Made by a program: the position numbers and the translations under genes. Positions 44,901-52,817 of a stretch of 55,001 bases of DNA are shown here, piece by piece. The stretch lies in NCBI RefSeq assembly GCF_002591975.1, contig NZ_NVQE01000038.1, forward strand, positions 1 to 55,001. Reading direction: 5' to 3'. Position 1 is the stretch's first letter, and the number at the start of each line of letters is the position of its first letter. Origin of the DNA: Mycobacterium neglectum. Lineage in GTDB: Bacteria; Actinomycetota; Actinomycetes; Mycobacteriales; Mycobacteriaceae. A model generated the notes under the pieces. That model worked only from the letters and a program-made list of their open reading frames with translations, ran no database searches and was not told the DNA's origin.

Positions 44901-45149
44901 CTGCGGCCCGGCCAGGCCCGCCGCCGCGCTGCAGGGCACCGAGATCTCCAGGTCGGTGGCCACGTATCCGATCAGCGGTGCGTCAACGCTCTGTAGTACG
45001 CCGTTCTGGGGCCAGTTCAGCTGCGCGGTGGTCTGCACCACCGGTAGCAGGGGGGTGGCGAGCGCCAGCGCCGCACCGACCAGACCCGCGACGATGGCGA
45101 TGATTCGCGCCGTCCGGTGGTTAGCCGTCCTCGCCCCGCCTCCGGTCAC
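41925..45149 (-). CDS. embC: Arabinosyltransferase EmbC
   Basis: 1074 residues from GTG 45149. It polymerises the arabinan of lipoarabinomannan rather than of arabinogalactan. N-terminal landmarks NHRTARIIAIVAGLVGAAL and QTTAQLNWPQNG; the acidic pair is in TADDGYILTMARVSEHAGYMANYYRWFG; the C-terminal carbohydrate-binding module contains VNGSRARLPYGLDP and ends LSSP-free at SGLWSPAPLRLS. The open frame continues upstream to 46142 inside aftA in another frame, but emb homologues begin at VTGGGARTANHRTAR, so the GTG is preferred. A weak AGGA lies 11 bases upstream. It starts 11 bases after the aftA stop. Confidence 0.95.
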   Translation of the reverse strand: MTGGGARTANHRTARIIAIVAGLVGAALALATPLLPVVQTTAQLNWPQNGVLQSVDAPLIGYVATDLEISVPCSAAAGLAGPQNRGRTVLLSTVPKQAPKAIDRGLLIERVNNDLLVIVRNTPVVSAPLDQVLSPACQELTFTAQADQVTGEFVGLVKSPDSDDPGAPLRGERGGYDFRPQIVGVFTDLSGPAPPGLEFSATLDTRYSSAPTLLKVLAMIIGVAMTIIALGALHVLDTADGRSVKRFLPPRWWSVKPLDGVVTAVLVWWHFVGANTADDGYILTMARVSEHAGYMANYYRWFGTPEAPFGWYYDLLALWAHVSTTSVWMRLPTLAMALACWWVISREVLPRLGHAVKTSQAAAWTAAGLFLVFWLPLNNGLRPEPIIALGILLTWCSVERGVATSRLLPVAIAIIIGALTLFSGPTGIAAVGALLVAVGPLKTIVAAHTSRFGYLALLAPILAAGTVTIFLIFRDQTLAGELQASTFKSAVGPSLSWFDEHIRYERLFTTSPDGSVARRFAVLTLLLTLAVSVAMSLRKYRIPGTALGPSRRIIGITVISFLALMFTPTKWTHHFGVFAGLAGSLGALAAVAVTAVAMRSRRNRSVFGAAVLFVMALSFATVNGWWYVSNFGVPWSNEFPEWKFGFTTILLGFSVLALLLAAWFHFSGRDVSPPGPPRRWQRIVQSPLAVATWVLVVFEVASLTLAMVDQYPAWSVGRSNLEAVAGKTCGMAEDVLVEQDPNGAILMPVDVPVSDALGAVTAEGFGPNGIPSDVSADEVLSGPGTATNFADTPEADETAGEAGTEGGTTAAAGVNGSRARLPYGLDPATTPVLGSWRSGTQQPAELRSAWYRLPPRDESGPLLVVAAAGRFDGSEVTLQWADDEQAANDEAGGGVGFADVGAVPAWRNLRAPMDAIPAEATQVRLVATDDDLNPQHWIALTPPRIPQLRTLQDVVGTEDPVLLDWLVGLAFPCQRPFGHQYGVAEVPKWRILPDRFGAEANSPVMDYLGGGPLGITELLVRATTVPSYLKDDWFRDWGALQQLNPWYPNAEPARLELGTATRSGLWSPAPLRLS

Positions 45150-45160
45150 GGGGGTTGATC

Positions 45161-47041
45161 CTAATTGGGCAGCCGAATGGCCAGCACGAACGGCCCGATC
45201 TCGGATACGTCGAAGCGTGGATCGTCGAACAGCGCCTCGTCGAGCGTGACGTGGTAGCGCCGCACGTTGGGCTGGTTGGGGTAGACGTCGGAAGCCAGCC
45301 GCAACGTGTACGTGTCGTCTGCGCCGCGACGCATCAGGAACACGTCGGGCGCCTTCCACGGCAGCGAATCGAGGCTTTCGATGAACTGATCGGCATCGGT
45401 CAGCGTCGCCCAGCCTTCGATCGTGTCGGCACGCTTCTCGAATTGAGCGAGCGGGTTGGCGTAGTGCGACGTCAGCCCCTGGAATCCGTAGTACGGGTAA
45501 TACGACAGGAAGCTGTAGTCCGCGGTGAGTACCACGGTCTCGTTTCGCGGCCGACCCGTCACCTCGCCGACCCTGGCGTCGATCTCGCGGTAGTAGCGCT
45601 CGGCGCCCGGCGGACGGCGGTCGGCCCGGTGGCCGTCGCCGTCGGTATCGGTGTAGGCGACGACGATGTCGGAGCGCAACACGTCCGGAATGTCCTGGGC
45701 GAAGGTCAGCGCACCGATGGCGCCCAGTGTTGCGGCGACCGCGACAACGCGCCGTCCGGTTTCGGGCGCATACCGGCGTGCGATCGCCAGGGCGACTTCG
45801 ATGAAGCCGAAGGCGCCTGCCGCCGCCAGCAGCACCGTGAGCGGCGGCTGTAGCCGGAAGGACAACAGGGTGGTGCCGAGCAGCGTGGTGAGCATCGAGA
45901 GCAGCGACCACGCGTAGACGGCGAGCACGGCGACGGCCAACGCGCCTGCGCGGGTCGACGAGCGGGCACGCCACACCAGCCACAGCGTCCCGAGCAAGCA
46001 CAGCGCGCCGAGCAGGGTGAAGCGCAGCATCGGGAACTCCAGCGATGCGCCTGCCGCCGGTAGATAGTGCTGAGCGGAGCCGGACCCGGCAGGCCTGTCC
46101 TTGATCGCGGCCAGCAGCCACGGACCGAGACCGATCAGCCACATGGCCGCCGAGATCGCCGCGATGACAAGCAGTCTGCGCAGCGGCTCGATAGAACGGC
46201 GCGCGGCGGCGAGAGTGAACGCCATGATCGCCAGCGTGAACGCGGCATAGCCGAGCAGCAGCGAGTAGAACAGCGCTGCGACGCCGAGAAAAATCCCCGT
46301 CGCAATGACAGCTGCCCAGCCAGCTCGCGTTCTCCCGCCCACCGCCCCGTCCGACTTACCGCCGCGCAACCCCGACCACGCCAGCACGAAGACCGGCGGC
46401 AGAAGCACGGTGATGACGGCGGCGTAGGGCTCGGCCGGTGAGTACGCCAGCGTGGCTGCGGCGGTCGCCGTCGTCACGACCAACGCGTACTCGAAGCGAA
46501 TCATCTTGGCCCACAACACGAAGGCGAGCGCGATGGCGACCGTGATCGAGATGATGGCCCACGGTTTGAACATCTCCCATGCGGGGGTCCCGCTCAGCGC
46601 CGCCATCCGGCCGCCGATCCAGAACCAGCCGGGCGGGTAGAACGGCGGCAGCCCGTAGTAGGTCATATCGTGCAGTGCGGGGCTGTCGGCGAGGCGGGTG
46701 AGGTATTCGGTGCGGAACTGCTGGTCGACGGAGATCCCGTACAGGTAGAGCTTCGTCGCACCGAGCGGCATCGCCAGCGTGACCACCGAGAACGCCGACA
46801 GGAACAGCACCGTCCCGAGCCGCGCCAGGACACGGCGTCCGCGTCGCCAGAGCAGGCCGCACGCGAACAGGCCGGCGAGACAGACGAATTGGCCGACGGT
46901 GGTCAGCGCGTGCAGCTGGTTCGAAGAGTTATACGCCGGCCATTCCACCCGCGCGATGGCGACAAGCGACACCGCGGTCACGGTCACCGCGATGATGACC
47001 GCCACGGCCATCTGGCCGAGGATCGCCAGCGTGCCGCGCAC
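45161..47041 (-). CDS. aftA: Galactan 5-O-arabinofuranosyltransferase AftA
   Basis: 626 residues from GTG 47041. A GT-C enzyme, it transfers the first arabinofuranose residues from decaprenyl-phosphoryl-arabinose onto galactan and so primes the chains the Emb proteins extend. About a dozen membrane helices occupy residues 1-420. Motifs: the periplasmic loop TRLADSPALHDMTYYGLPPFYPPGWFW split by helices, and a soluble C-terminal domain (about 455-626, from DIPDVLRSDIVVAYTD). It lies one base after the dprE2 stop, in the order dprE1-dprE2-aftA-embC, as in M. tuberculosis. Confidence 0.95.
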   Translation of the reverse strand: MRGTLAILGQMAVAVIIAVTVTAVSLVAIARVEWPAYNSSNQLHALTTVGQFVCLAGLFACGLLWRRGRRVLARLGTVLFLSAFSVVTLAMPLGATKLYLYGISVDQQFRTEYLTRLADSPALHDMTYYGLPPFYPPGWFWIGGRMAALSGTPAWEMFKPWAIISITVAIALAFVLWAKMIRFEYALVVTTATAAATLAYSPAEPYAAVITVLLPPVFVLAWSGLRGGKSDGAVGGRTRAGWAAVIATGIFLGVAALFYSLLLGYAAFTLAIMAFTLAAARRSIEPLRRLLVIAAISAAMWLIGLGPWLLAAIKDRPAGSGSAQHYLPAAGASLEFPMLRFTLLGALCLLGTLWLVWRARSSTRAGALAVAVLAVYAWSLLSMLTTLLGTTLLSFRLQPPLTVLLAAAGAFGFIEVALAIARRYAPETGRRVVAVAATLGAIGALTFAQDIPDVLRSDIVVAYTDTDGDGHRADRRPPGAERYYREIDARVGEVTGRPRNETVVLTADYSFLSYYPYYGFQGLTSHYANPLAQFEKRADTIEGWATLTDADQFIESLDSLPWKAPDVFLMRRGADDTYTLRLASDVYPNQPNVRRYHVTLDEALFDDPRFDVSEIGPFVLAIRLPN

Positions 47042-47042
47042 G

Positions 47043-47825
47043 TTAGATCGGGAGCTTGCGCATGATGGTGCGCGGGATGTGCCGGATCACCATCATCACG
47101 TACCGAAACGCTCCCGGCGCCCACACCAAGTCCTTGCCCTTGGCCGACGCCGCGACCGCCAGTTCGGCGACGTCTTCCTTGTCGACGGTGAAGGGCGCCT
47201 CCTTGGCGCCGGTGGCCTTCCAGTGCGCGATCGTCGTGCCGGTGCGCACCTGCCCCGGCCTGATCACCAGGACTCGAACACCGAACTCGCGCAGCGCCTC
47301 TCCGAGGCCCAGGTAGAAGCCGTCCAGCCCGGCCTTGGTCGATCCGTAGACGAAGTTCGAGCGCCGCACCCGTTCACCGGCGGCCGAGCTCATCGCGATG
47401 ATTCGGCCGAAGCCCTGCGCACGCATCTTCTCGCCGAGGAGCACACCGACGGAAACCGCGGCGGTGTAGTTGATCTCGGCGATCTGCACGGCCTTGCGCT
47501 GGTTCTGCCACAGTTCCTCGGCGTCACCGAGCAGACCAAAAGCCACGATGGCGACGTCGACGTCGCCACCCGCGAAGGCCGCGTCGATCACTTTCGGGTG
47601 GCTCTCGGTGTCGACACCGTCGAAGTCGATCCATTCGACGGACTTCGCTCCGGCGGCTTCCATCTGGGCGATGGCGTCGTCGCGCTTCGGGTGGCCGGGG
47701 ACGTCGGCCAGCACGATGCGGGCACGTGCGTTGCGCAGGTAGCGCTCACAGATGGCCAGTCCGATCTCGGAGGTGCCTCCGAGCAGCAGGATGGTCTGGG
47801 GATTACCGGTGGCATCAAGAACCAT
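47043..47825 (-). CDS. dprE2: Decaprenylphosphoryl-2-keto-ribose reductase DprE2
   Basis: 260 residues, a short-chain dehydrogenase. It reduces the 2-keto intermediate made by DprE1 to decaprenyl-phosphoryl-arabinose using NADH or NADPH. The nucleotide motif is GGTSEIGLA (16-24), the catalytic Ser is in SSAAG (146-147), and YGSTK gives Tyr160 and Lys164. The ATG at 47825 shares one base with the dprE1 stop (TAATG), which fixes the start; the longer frame to 47903 runs into dprE1. The C-terminal basic amphipathic part (YVMMVIRHIPRTIMRKLPI) may contact the membrane. Confidence 0.96.
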   Translation of the reverse strand: MVLDATGNPQTILLLGGTSEIGLAICERYLRNARARIVLADVPGHPKRDDAIAQMEAAGAKSVEWIDFDGVDTESHPKVIDAAFAGGDVDVAIVAFGLLGDAEELWQNQRKAVQIAEINYTAAVSVGVLLGEKMRAQGFGRIIAMSSAAGERVRRSNFVYGSTKAGLDGFYLGLGEALREFGVRVLVIRPGQVRTGTTIAHWKATGAKEAPFTVDKEDVAELAVAASAKGKDLVWAPGAFRYVMMVIRHIPRTIMRKLPI

Positions 47826-49225
47826 TAAAGAAGCTCCAAGCGTCGGGCCATATCGGATGCGAAGACCCCGTTGGGATCGGCCTTGCGGCGCACCGCGATC
47901 CACTCGTCGATGAGGGGATACATCTTGTGGAATCTCTCCGCGCTGACGCGGGAATCCTTGGCGGTGTAGACCCGCCCGCCGAATTCCATGACACGGTCAT
48001 CGAGTTCGTTGAGGAATTCGTTGACGCCGACCTTGTTGGGGAAGTCCATCGCGACGTTCCAGCCAGCCATCGGAAAGCTCAGCGGTGCACGGTTTCCCGG
48101 GCCGAACAGTTTGAACACGTTGAGCGCCGAGTAATGCCCACGGGTCTGGATCCAGCGGATGATCGCCTTGAACTCCTCAAGCGCATCGGGGGGTACCAGG
48201 AACTGGTGTTGGGCGAAACCCGCTGGGCCATAGGCATTATTCCAGCCGCTGACCAGGTCGAGCATGTGGTAGAACTGCGACAGGTTCATGATCTTGCCGC
48301 TGTATGTTCCGCCGAGTCGATAGTAGATCTCGCCGATCGCCATGAACGACAGCTTGTTCATCGCGCTCACCGGGAAGATGTCGGGCACGCTCAACAGTTG
48401 TGGCGCATCGAATTTCAGCGGATTCTTGGCCAGCTTGGGTGGTAATTGGTCCAGCGTGGCGAGGCTGCCCCGGCTTACCGCGGCGCGGCCGAGTTTGGGC
48501 GGCGGGCTGATCAGGTCGAACCAGGCGCTGGAGTAGGTGTAGCGGTCCTCGCTACCGTCGAGGTGCACGGCGATGGTTTCGTCGAGGTCCTTGGTGGAGA
48601 CGCCGTCGGCGATGAAGTACGCCGTCTCGGTGCGGGTCATGGCAATATGGGCGCGCACCACGATGCCCGTCAAACCGTTGCCGCCGACCGTGGCCCAGAA
48701 CAACTCCGCTTCAGGCCCGTCCGGTGTGAGGGTGCGCACCTCTCCGTCTGCCATCAGCAGATCCATCGACAGCACGTGATTGCCGAAGCTGCCTGCGCTG
48801 TGGTGGTTCTTACCGTGGATGTCTGAGGCGATGGCGCCGCCGATGGTGACCTGTCGCGTACCGGGCAGCACCGGAACCCACAGCCCGAACGGCAGTGCCG
48901 CCTTCATCAGTTGGTCCAGGCTGACCCCGGCGTCGACGTCGGCCACGGTCGTATCGCTGCTCACCGAATGGATCTTGTCCAGTGCGGTCATGTCGATGAC
49001 GAGTCCGCCGCCGTTGCAGGCCTGGTCGCCGTAGGAGCGGCCGAGACCCCGTGCGAGGACACCGCGACTCAGGAATGTCGCACTCGAAGAGCCGGGATCG
49101 TTGGCTTCGCGAACGGCCCTGGCGATCAATTCGACGTCGGGTGTGGACAGCACCTGCGCGACCGACGGTGCGGTGCGCCCGAACCCGGTCAGGGCACGCG
49201 AGGTCGTCGGGAGGTTGTCGAACAT
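47825..49225 (-). CDS. dprE1: Decaprenylphosphoryl-beta-D-ribose 2-epimerase flavoprotein DprE1
   Basis: 466 residues. A VAO-type flavoenzyme, it oxidises decaprenyl-phosphoryl-ribose at C2, the first half of the epimerisation to arabinose, and is the target of benzothiazinones. The FAD domain shows GLGRSYGDQACNGGGLVIDM, PGTRQVTIGGAIASDIHGKNHH and WATVGGNGLTGIV; the substrate domain ends with YTAKDSRVSAERFHKMYP and RRLELL. The segment corresponding to GWNICVDFP in M. tuberculosis reads GWNVAMDFP here: Cys387 is replaced by Ala392 (codon GCG at 48052-48050). The rest of the active site looks intact. Confidence 0.97.
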   Translation of the reverse strand: MFDNLPTTSRALTGFGRTAPSVAQVLSTPDVELIARAVREANDPGSSSATFLSRGVLARGLGRSYGDQACNGGGLVIDMTALDKIHSVSSDTTVADVDAGVSLDQLMKAALPFGLWVPVLPGTRQVTIGGAIASDIHGKNHHSAGSFGNHVLSMDLLMADGEVRTLTPDGPEAELFWATVGGNGLTGIVVRAHIAMTRTETAYFIADGVSTKDLDETIAVHLDGSEDRYTYSSAWFDLISPPPKLGRAAVSRGSLATLDQLPPKLAKNPLKFDAPQLLSVPDIFPVSAMNKLSFMAIGEIYYRLGGTYSGKIMNLSQFYHMLDLVSGWNNAYGPAGFAQHQFLVPPDALEEFKAIIRWIQTRGHYSALNVFKLFGPGNRAPLSFPMAGWNVAMDFPNKVGVNEFLNELDDRVMEFGGRVYTAKDSRVSAERFHKMYPLIDEWIAVRRKADPNGVFASDMARRLELL

Positions 49226-49232
49226 CGAGACG

Positions 49233-49238
49233 AGGGTA
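49233..49238 (-). promoter_or_regulatory. Putative leaderless -10 element of dprE1
   Basis: TACCCT on the minus strand lies seven bases before ATG 49225, inside the 56-base gap after gtrA. There is no Shine-Dalgarno. This would let the dprE1-dprE2-aftA-emb unit be transcribed independently of gtrA. Confidence 0.5.
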
Positions 49239-49281
49239 CCGTGCTGCCCGTTTGCGCCCGGTCAGCTGCGCAATTGGTGCG

Positions 49282-49692
49282 TCAGCGCAACCGGAAGATG
49301 ACCGCGCGCTGCACGATGAAGTTGATGACCGTCGCGGTGCCCTGCGCGATGACGAACGCCACCGGGACGCGCCACGGCTTGTCGTCCCACGCCATGTAGA
49401 GGAGATAGTTGATGCCGACCTGCACGGCGTAGGTGACCGCGTAGAGCGCGCAGACGGCGATGAACCGCACCTTGCTCGGCGGCGCCTGGAACGTCCAGCG
49501 CCGGTTGATCAGGTAGGCCGTGGTGGTTCCCGCGATGAAGCTGATGGTCTTCGCGATGTTGACGTGCAACCCCGCCGCCAGAAGCGCGATGTAGAGCCCG
49601 AAGTCGACGATCGCCGAGAGGCCTCCGGTGACGATGAATCGCCATGCCTGGGTCGCGAGACTCAGGCCGGGGGGCATCGGGGGCTCGGCCAC
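49282..49692 (-). CDS. GtrA-family membrane protein (Rv3789-like)
   Basis: 136 residues from GTG 49692 with four membrane helices (WRFIVTGGLSAIVDFGLYIALL, IAKTISFIAGTTTAYLINR, VRFIAVCALYAVTYAVQVGI, VAFVIAQGTATVINFIVQR) and the GtrA signature RRWTF. Rv3789 was proposed as a flippase for decaprenyl-phosphoryl-arabinose and later as an anchor recruiting AftA. Position next to dprE1 matches M. tuberculosis. The stop lies 56 bases from dprE1. Confidence 0.9.
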   Translation of the reverse strand: MAEPPMPPGLSLATQAWRFIVTGGLSAIVDFGLYIALLAAGLHVNIAKTISFIAGTTTAYLINRRWTFQAPPSKVRFIAVCALYAVTYAVQVGINYLLYMAWDDKPWRVPVAFVIAQGTATVINFIVQRAVIFRLR

Positions 49693-49698
49693 CCGGGC

Positions 49699-49704
49699 AG
49701 CTTA
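49699..49704 (-). promoter_or_regulatory. Putative leaderless -10 element of the gtrA-like gene
   Basis: TAAGCT on the minus strand ends six bases before GTG 49692 and includes the TAA stop of the upstream regulator gene, so the two signals overlap. Confidence 0.4.
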
Positions 49705-51120
49705 GCCACCCAGTCCGCTGGCGCTCAGCACGGCGCGCAACGCGTCGATCGCCGCTCCGAATGTGTGCTCGGCCGGGGTGCCGAAGCCGACGACCAGGCC
49801 GTCGGGCCGCGCCACCTCGGCCCCGGCCTGCGGATGACGCATGATCGCCAGGCCGGTGACGCCGACGCCGGCCTCGCCCGCGCGCTGCAGCACCTCTTGT
49901 TCGGCGCCGTCGGGCAGCGTCAGCGTCAGGTTCAGGCCGGCGTCCAGACCGCGGATGCTGACGTCGGCGGCGGACAGGGCTCCTACGGCGAGATCGCGCC
50001 GCCGCCGGTAGCGCATCCGCATGCGGCGGATGTGCTTGTCGTAGCCGCCGCTGGTAATGAATTCGGCCATCGTCAACTGGGTGACGCCGTCGACGTAGAA
50101 CTGGGACCCGCCTTCGGCTTCGATGACGGCGTCGACGAGGTCGGTCGGCAACACCATCCAGCCCAGGCGCAGGACGGGGGACAGGCTCTTACTGGCTGAC
50201 CCCAGATAGACGACGCGTTCGGGACTCAGCGCCTGCAGCGCGCCGATCGGTTGGCGGTCGTAGCGGAACTCGCCGTCGTAGTCGTCGTCCATCACGTAGC
50301 CGTCGGTCCGTTGGGCCCATTCGACGACCGCGGTTCGCCGGGACGGGTGCAACGACATCCCGTACGGATTGTGATGTGCGGGGGTGAGCAACACCGCGGG
50401 CACGTCGAGCTCGTCGAGCTCGGCGACCACCGCGCCGTGCTCGTCGAGATCGATTGGGACGGTGGCGATCCCCATGGCCTCGAGTGCCTCGCGGAAGACG
50501 AACAGGCCGTAAGCCTCGACCGCGATCGGCCGTCGGGCTCCGAAGACGCGGCCCATCAACTCAACCGCGTGGCGCACGCCGGCGCAGATGACGATCGAGT
50601 CCGGCGATGTCCGGACGCCACGCACGCGCGCCAGGTAGTCGGCGAGCGCGTCACGAAGCTCGGGACGGCCCCGCGGATCGCCCATGCGCAGTGCCTCGGT
50701 GGGGGCGTTGGTGAGTGCGCGCCGGGTGGCGGCCGCCCATTGGTTGCGCGGGAACTCCGCCACGTCGGGGTGACCGGGGAGCAGGTTGTGTGTCGGTACC
50801 ACTCGCACGCCGCGCGGGCGGGCGGGACGTTGGGCGCCGCTGGTGTTGACCACCCAGGTGCCTGCGCCCTGGCGCGACGCCAGCCAACCCTCCGCGACCA
50901 GTTCGGCGTACGCCTCGGCGACGGTGTTGCGGGCCAACCCGAGATCGGTGGCCAAGGAGCGCGACGGCGGGAGCATCGTTCCGGCGGCCAGCCGGCCAGA
51001 CCGCACGGCGTCGCGGAGCGCGGTCAGCAGCAGCTCCCTGGCGCCGCGAGCGCCCGGGGTGATGGCATCGCGCAGATCCAGATGGAGGTCGCGATGACCG
51101 GGATTGGCCCATGAATCCAT
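49702..51120 (-). CDS. MocR/PdxR-type GntR regulator with aminotransferase domain
   Basis: 472 residues from ATG 51120 (MDSWANPGHRDLHLDL). N-terminal winged helix of the GntR family (about 15-85: LLLTALRDAVRSGRLAAGTMLPPSRSLATDLGLARNTVAEAYAELVAEGWL) joined to a fold-type I aminotransferase domain that binds pyridoxal phosphate; the Schiff-base lysine is in LGSASKSLSPVLRLGW. Such regulators sense amino compounds or PLP and typically control a divergent gene, here the AhpD-like gene 49 bases away. It is not part of the arabinan pathway despite preceding gtrA by nine bases. Confidence 0.88.
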   Translation of the reverse strand: MDSWANPGHRDLHLDLRDAITPGARGARELLLTALRDAVRSGRLAAGTMLPPSRSLATDLGLARNTVAEAYAELVAEGWLASRQGAGTWVVNTSGAQRPARPRGVRVVPTHNLLPGHPDVAEFPRNQWAAATRRALTNAPTEALRMGDPRGRPELRDALADYLARVRGVRTSPDSIVICAGVRHAVELMGRVFGARRPIAVEAYGLFVFREALEAMGIATVPIDLDEHGAVVAELDELDVPAVLLTPAHHNPYGMSLHPSRRTAVVEWAQRTDGYVMDDDYDGEFRYDRQPIGALQALSPERVVYLGSASKSLSPVLRLGWMVLPTDLVDAVIEAEGGSQFYVDGVTQLTMAEFITSGGYDKHIRRMRMRYRRRRDLAVGALSAADVSIRGLDAGLNLTLTLPDGAEQEVLQRAGEAGVGVTGLAIMRHPQAGAEVARPDGLVVGFGTPAEHTFGAAIDALRAVLSASGLGG

Positions 51121-51125
51121 GTCTG

Positions 51126-51131
51126 AAGTTA
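51126..51131 (-). promoter_or_regulatory. Putative -10 element of the MocR-type gene
   Basis: TAACTT on the minus strand lies five bases before ATG 51120, within the 49-base divergent gap shared with the AhpD-like gene. Confidence 0.4.
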
Positions 51132-51156
51132 ACCACGCAGATGGGATTTTGCGCAG

Positions 51157-51162
51157 TAGCGT
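51157..51162 (+). promoter_or_regulatory. Putative leaderless -10 element of the AhpD-like gene
   Basis: TAGCGT lies seven bases before ATG 51170, with no Shine-Dalgarno. The 24 bases between this element and the opposing TAACTT are the likely operator for the MocR-type regulator. Confidence 0.5.
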
Positions 51163-51169
51163 TGTGGGC

Positions 51170-51640
51170 ATGACAAGCACCCTGCAAACTTCAGAGTCCC
51201 TGGAACGACTCAAGATCTACAAGACATCCCCCGAGCTGTACGACGCGATGATGGCGCTGTCCAATGCGTCGGCCAAAGACCTCGATGTCGAACTCGGTGA
51301 GCTGATCAAAATCCGGGCATCCCAGCTCAACCACTGCGCTTTCTGCCTGGACATGCACACGCGCGACGCACGTAAGCACGGCGTCAGCACGCAGAAGCTC
51401 GACGTCCTGGCCGCATGGAAAGAAGCCGGGCAACTGTTCTCCGAGAGTGAGCGGGCCGCGCTGGCTTTGACCGAGGCGATCACCCAACTCGGTGACGGCC
51501 ATGTGCCCGACGACGTGTACCAGCGGGCCGCGGAGGTGTTCTCCGATCGCGAACTCGGCCAGGTGATCGCGATGGCGGTGACCATCAATGCGTGGAACCG
51601 CATCAACGTTGCCACCCGCATACAACCGCCTACCCGGTAA
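51170..51640 (+). CDS. Carboxymuconolactone decarboxylase/AhpD-like protein
   Basis: 156 residues from ATG 51170. An all-helical AhpD-like fold with the redox/proton-relay motif Cys56-x2-Cys59-x3-His63 (NHCAFCLDMHTRDA), preceded by ELGELIKIRAS with the usual Glu. These proteins act as alkylhydroperoxidases or as decarboxylases; the CxxC with His favours a peroxidase-type reaction. Divergent from the MocR-type regulator, which likely controls it. The frame extends upstream to 51104 but those codons overlap the regulator start. Confidence 0.9.
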   Translation: MTSTLQTSESLERLKIYKTSPELYDAMMALSNASAKDLDVELGELIKIRASQLNHCAFCLDMHTRDARKHGVSTQKLDVLAAWKEAGQLFSESERAALALTEAITQLGDGHVPDDVYQRAAEVFSDRELGQVIAMAVTINAWNRINVATRIQPPTR

Positions 51641-51667
51641 CGGCCGCGTCGCTAATACGGTCAAGGG

Positions 51668-52426
51668 ATGCAGACCCCGTCCGGTGCAGAGATCCACGTC
51701 GACGGCTGCGGTCTCGATGCAGTGGTCTACAAGCTGCACCGACCGGGAACCGACCCGCGGCAGTTGGCCACCCGCTTGCGCGTCGCAGCGGCTTCGCAGG
51801 CGTTGGTGTCTCCGTTGTCGGCGCAGCCCGAACGGGTCGGCGACCGGTGGCGTTCGGTCTGGCCATTCGTGGAAACCGTTGTGCCGCAACCTGAGTCCCT
51901 ACCATGGGCGGAGGCTGGCGGGCTGCTGGCCCGCCTGCACCGCGAGGAACCCGCCGGGCGGATTCCCCCGCAGGGCTGGCCCCAGCGACTGCGCCGGGCG
52001 ATGGATGCGCTGCGGGAGCGCCCCAATGCCACCGTCCGCCGCGCGGCCGCGGCCCTGCCCGACGCGGTGTGGCGCGCAAGCTCTCCCGGTCGGCCCGCAA
52101 CGGCGGTGCACGGCGACTTCCACCTTGGCCAGCTCGGTCGGTCAGCTGCCGGTGCGCCCTGGCTGCTGATCGATGTCGACGATCTCGGCGTCGGCGACCC
52201 GGCGTGGGATCTCGCCCGCCCGGCCGGATTCTGGGCGGCGGGGCTGATCCCCGATGACGACTGGGCGACGTTCGTCGACGCCTACCGAGACGCCGACGGG
52301 CCAGCCCTACCCGCGGGTGACCCGTGGCCGGTTCTCGAGCCGTTCGCCAGGGCGGCGGTGGTGCAGGCCGCCGCACATCATCGGGACGAGCTGCTGTTGG
52401 CGGCCTGTGCGCGGATGGCTAGCTAG
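51668..52426 (+). CDS. Phosphotransferase-family (APH-fold) protein
   Basis: 252 residues from ATG 51668. APH/choline kinase type fold: catalytic loop TAVHGDFHLGQLG and metal-binding segment LLIDVDDLGVGDPAWDLARPAGFW are clear. The N-terminal lobe is less typical (VYKLHRPGTDP may hold the nucleotide lysine) and shorter than usual. The substrate is unknown; related mycobacterial proteins phosphorylate small alcohols or sugars. It follows the AhpD-like gene by 27 bases and could be co-transcribed. Its last eight bases overlap the convergent zinc-ribbon gene. Confidence 0.82.
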   Translation: MQTPSGAEIHVDGCGLDAVVYKLHRPGTDPRQLATRLRVAAASQALVSPLSAQPERVGDRWRSVWPFVETVVPQPESLPWAEAGGLLARLHREEPAGRIPPQGWPQRLRRAMDALRERPNATVRRAAAALPDAVWRASSPGRPATAVHGDFHLGQLGRSAAGAPWLLIDVDDLGVGDPAWDLARPAGFWAAGLIPDDDWATFVDAYRDADGPALPAGDPWPVLEPFARAAVVQAAAHHRDELLLAACARMAS

Positions 52427-52769
52427 AGAAGAACAGGCGGCCGAAACCCTGCTTGCGGTAGTGCTTGTTGCCGCGGTGACCCCAGCCGGGACCGTAGTCA
52501 TAGCCGCCATAGCCCTGCTGCCCGCCGTAGCCCGGTTGCGGGGGCGGTGGCGGCGGCGGCGCGGCCTGGAGGACCCGGTTCTCCATCTGTGTCAGCGACT
52601 CGAGCTCGCCGAAGTCGAGGAAGATGCCGCGGCACGTATCGCATTGCTCCAGGTGGATGCCGTTGCGCTCGTACGTCTTCATGATTCCGGAGCACTTCGG
52701 ACACAGCAGCGTGTTCGCGGCGCCGGACGTCGGCGGTGACGTCGGGGGTTCATATGGCGGGATGCTCAT
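52419..52769 (-). CDS. Zinc-ribbon (TFIIB-type) small protein
   Basis: 116 residues from ATG 52769. A zf-TFIIB domain is formed by LLCPKCSGIM (Cys23, Cys26) and LEQCDTCRGIFLDFGELESL (Cys43, Cys46), the usual CxxC-x16-CxxC spacing. The C-terminal half is Pro-, Gly- and Tyr-rich (PPPPPPPQPGYGGQQGYGGYDYG) and ends with a basic-aromatic tail. Proteins of this kind are widespread in Actinobacteria with no settled function. On the minus strand TAGCGT lies nine bases before the ATG, slightly far for a leaderless start. Confidence 0.85.
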   Translation of the reverse strand: MSIPPYEPPTSPPTSGAANTLLCPKCSGIMKTYERNGIHLEQCDTCRGIFLDFGELESLTQMENRVLQAAPPPPPPPQPGYGGQQGYGGYDYGPGWGHRGNKHYRKQGFGRLFFSS

Positions 52770-52817
52770 ATCGCGATAACGCTAGAGCAACCGGGGAAGT
52801 GCCTGGGAGCCAGGTCT

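Noticed and set aside
45150..46142. N-terminal extension of the embC frame by about 330 codons
   Set aside because: It overlaps aftA on the same strand in another frame, has no membrane or domain features, and Emb proteins start at the GTG at 45149.
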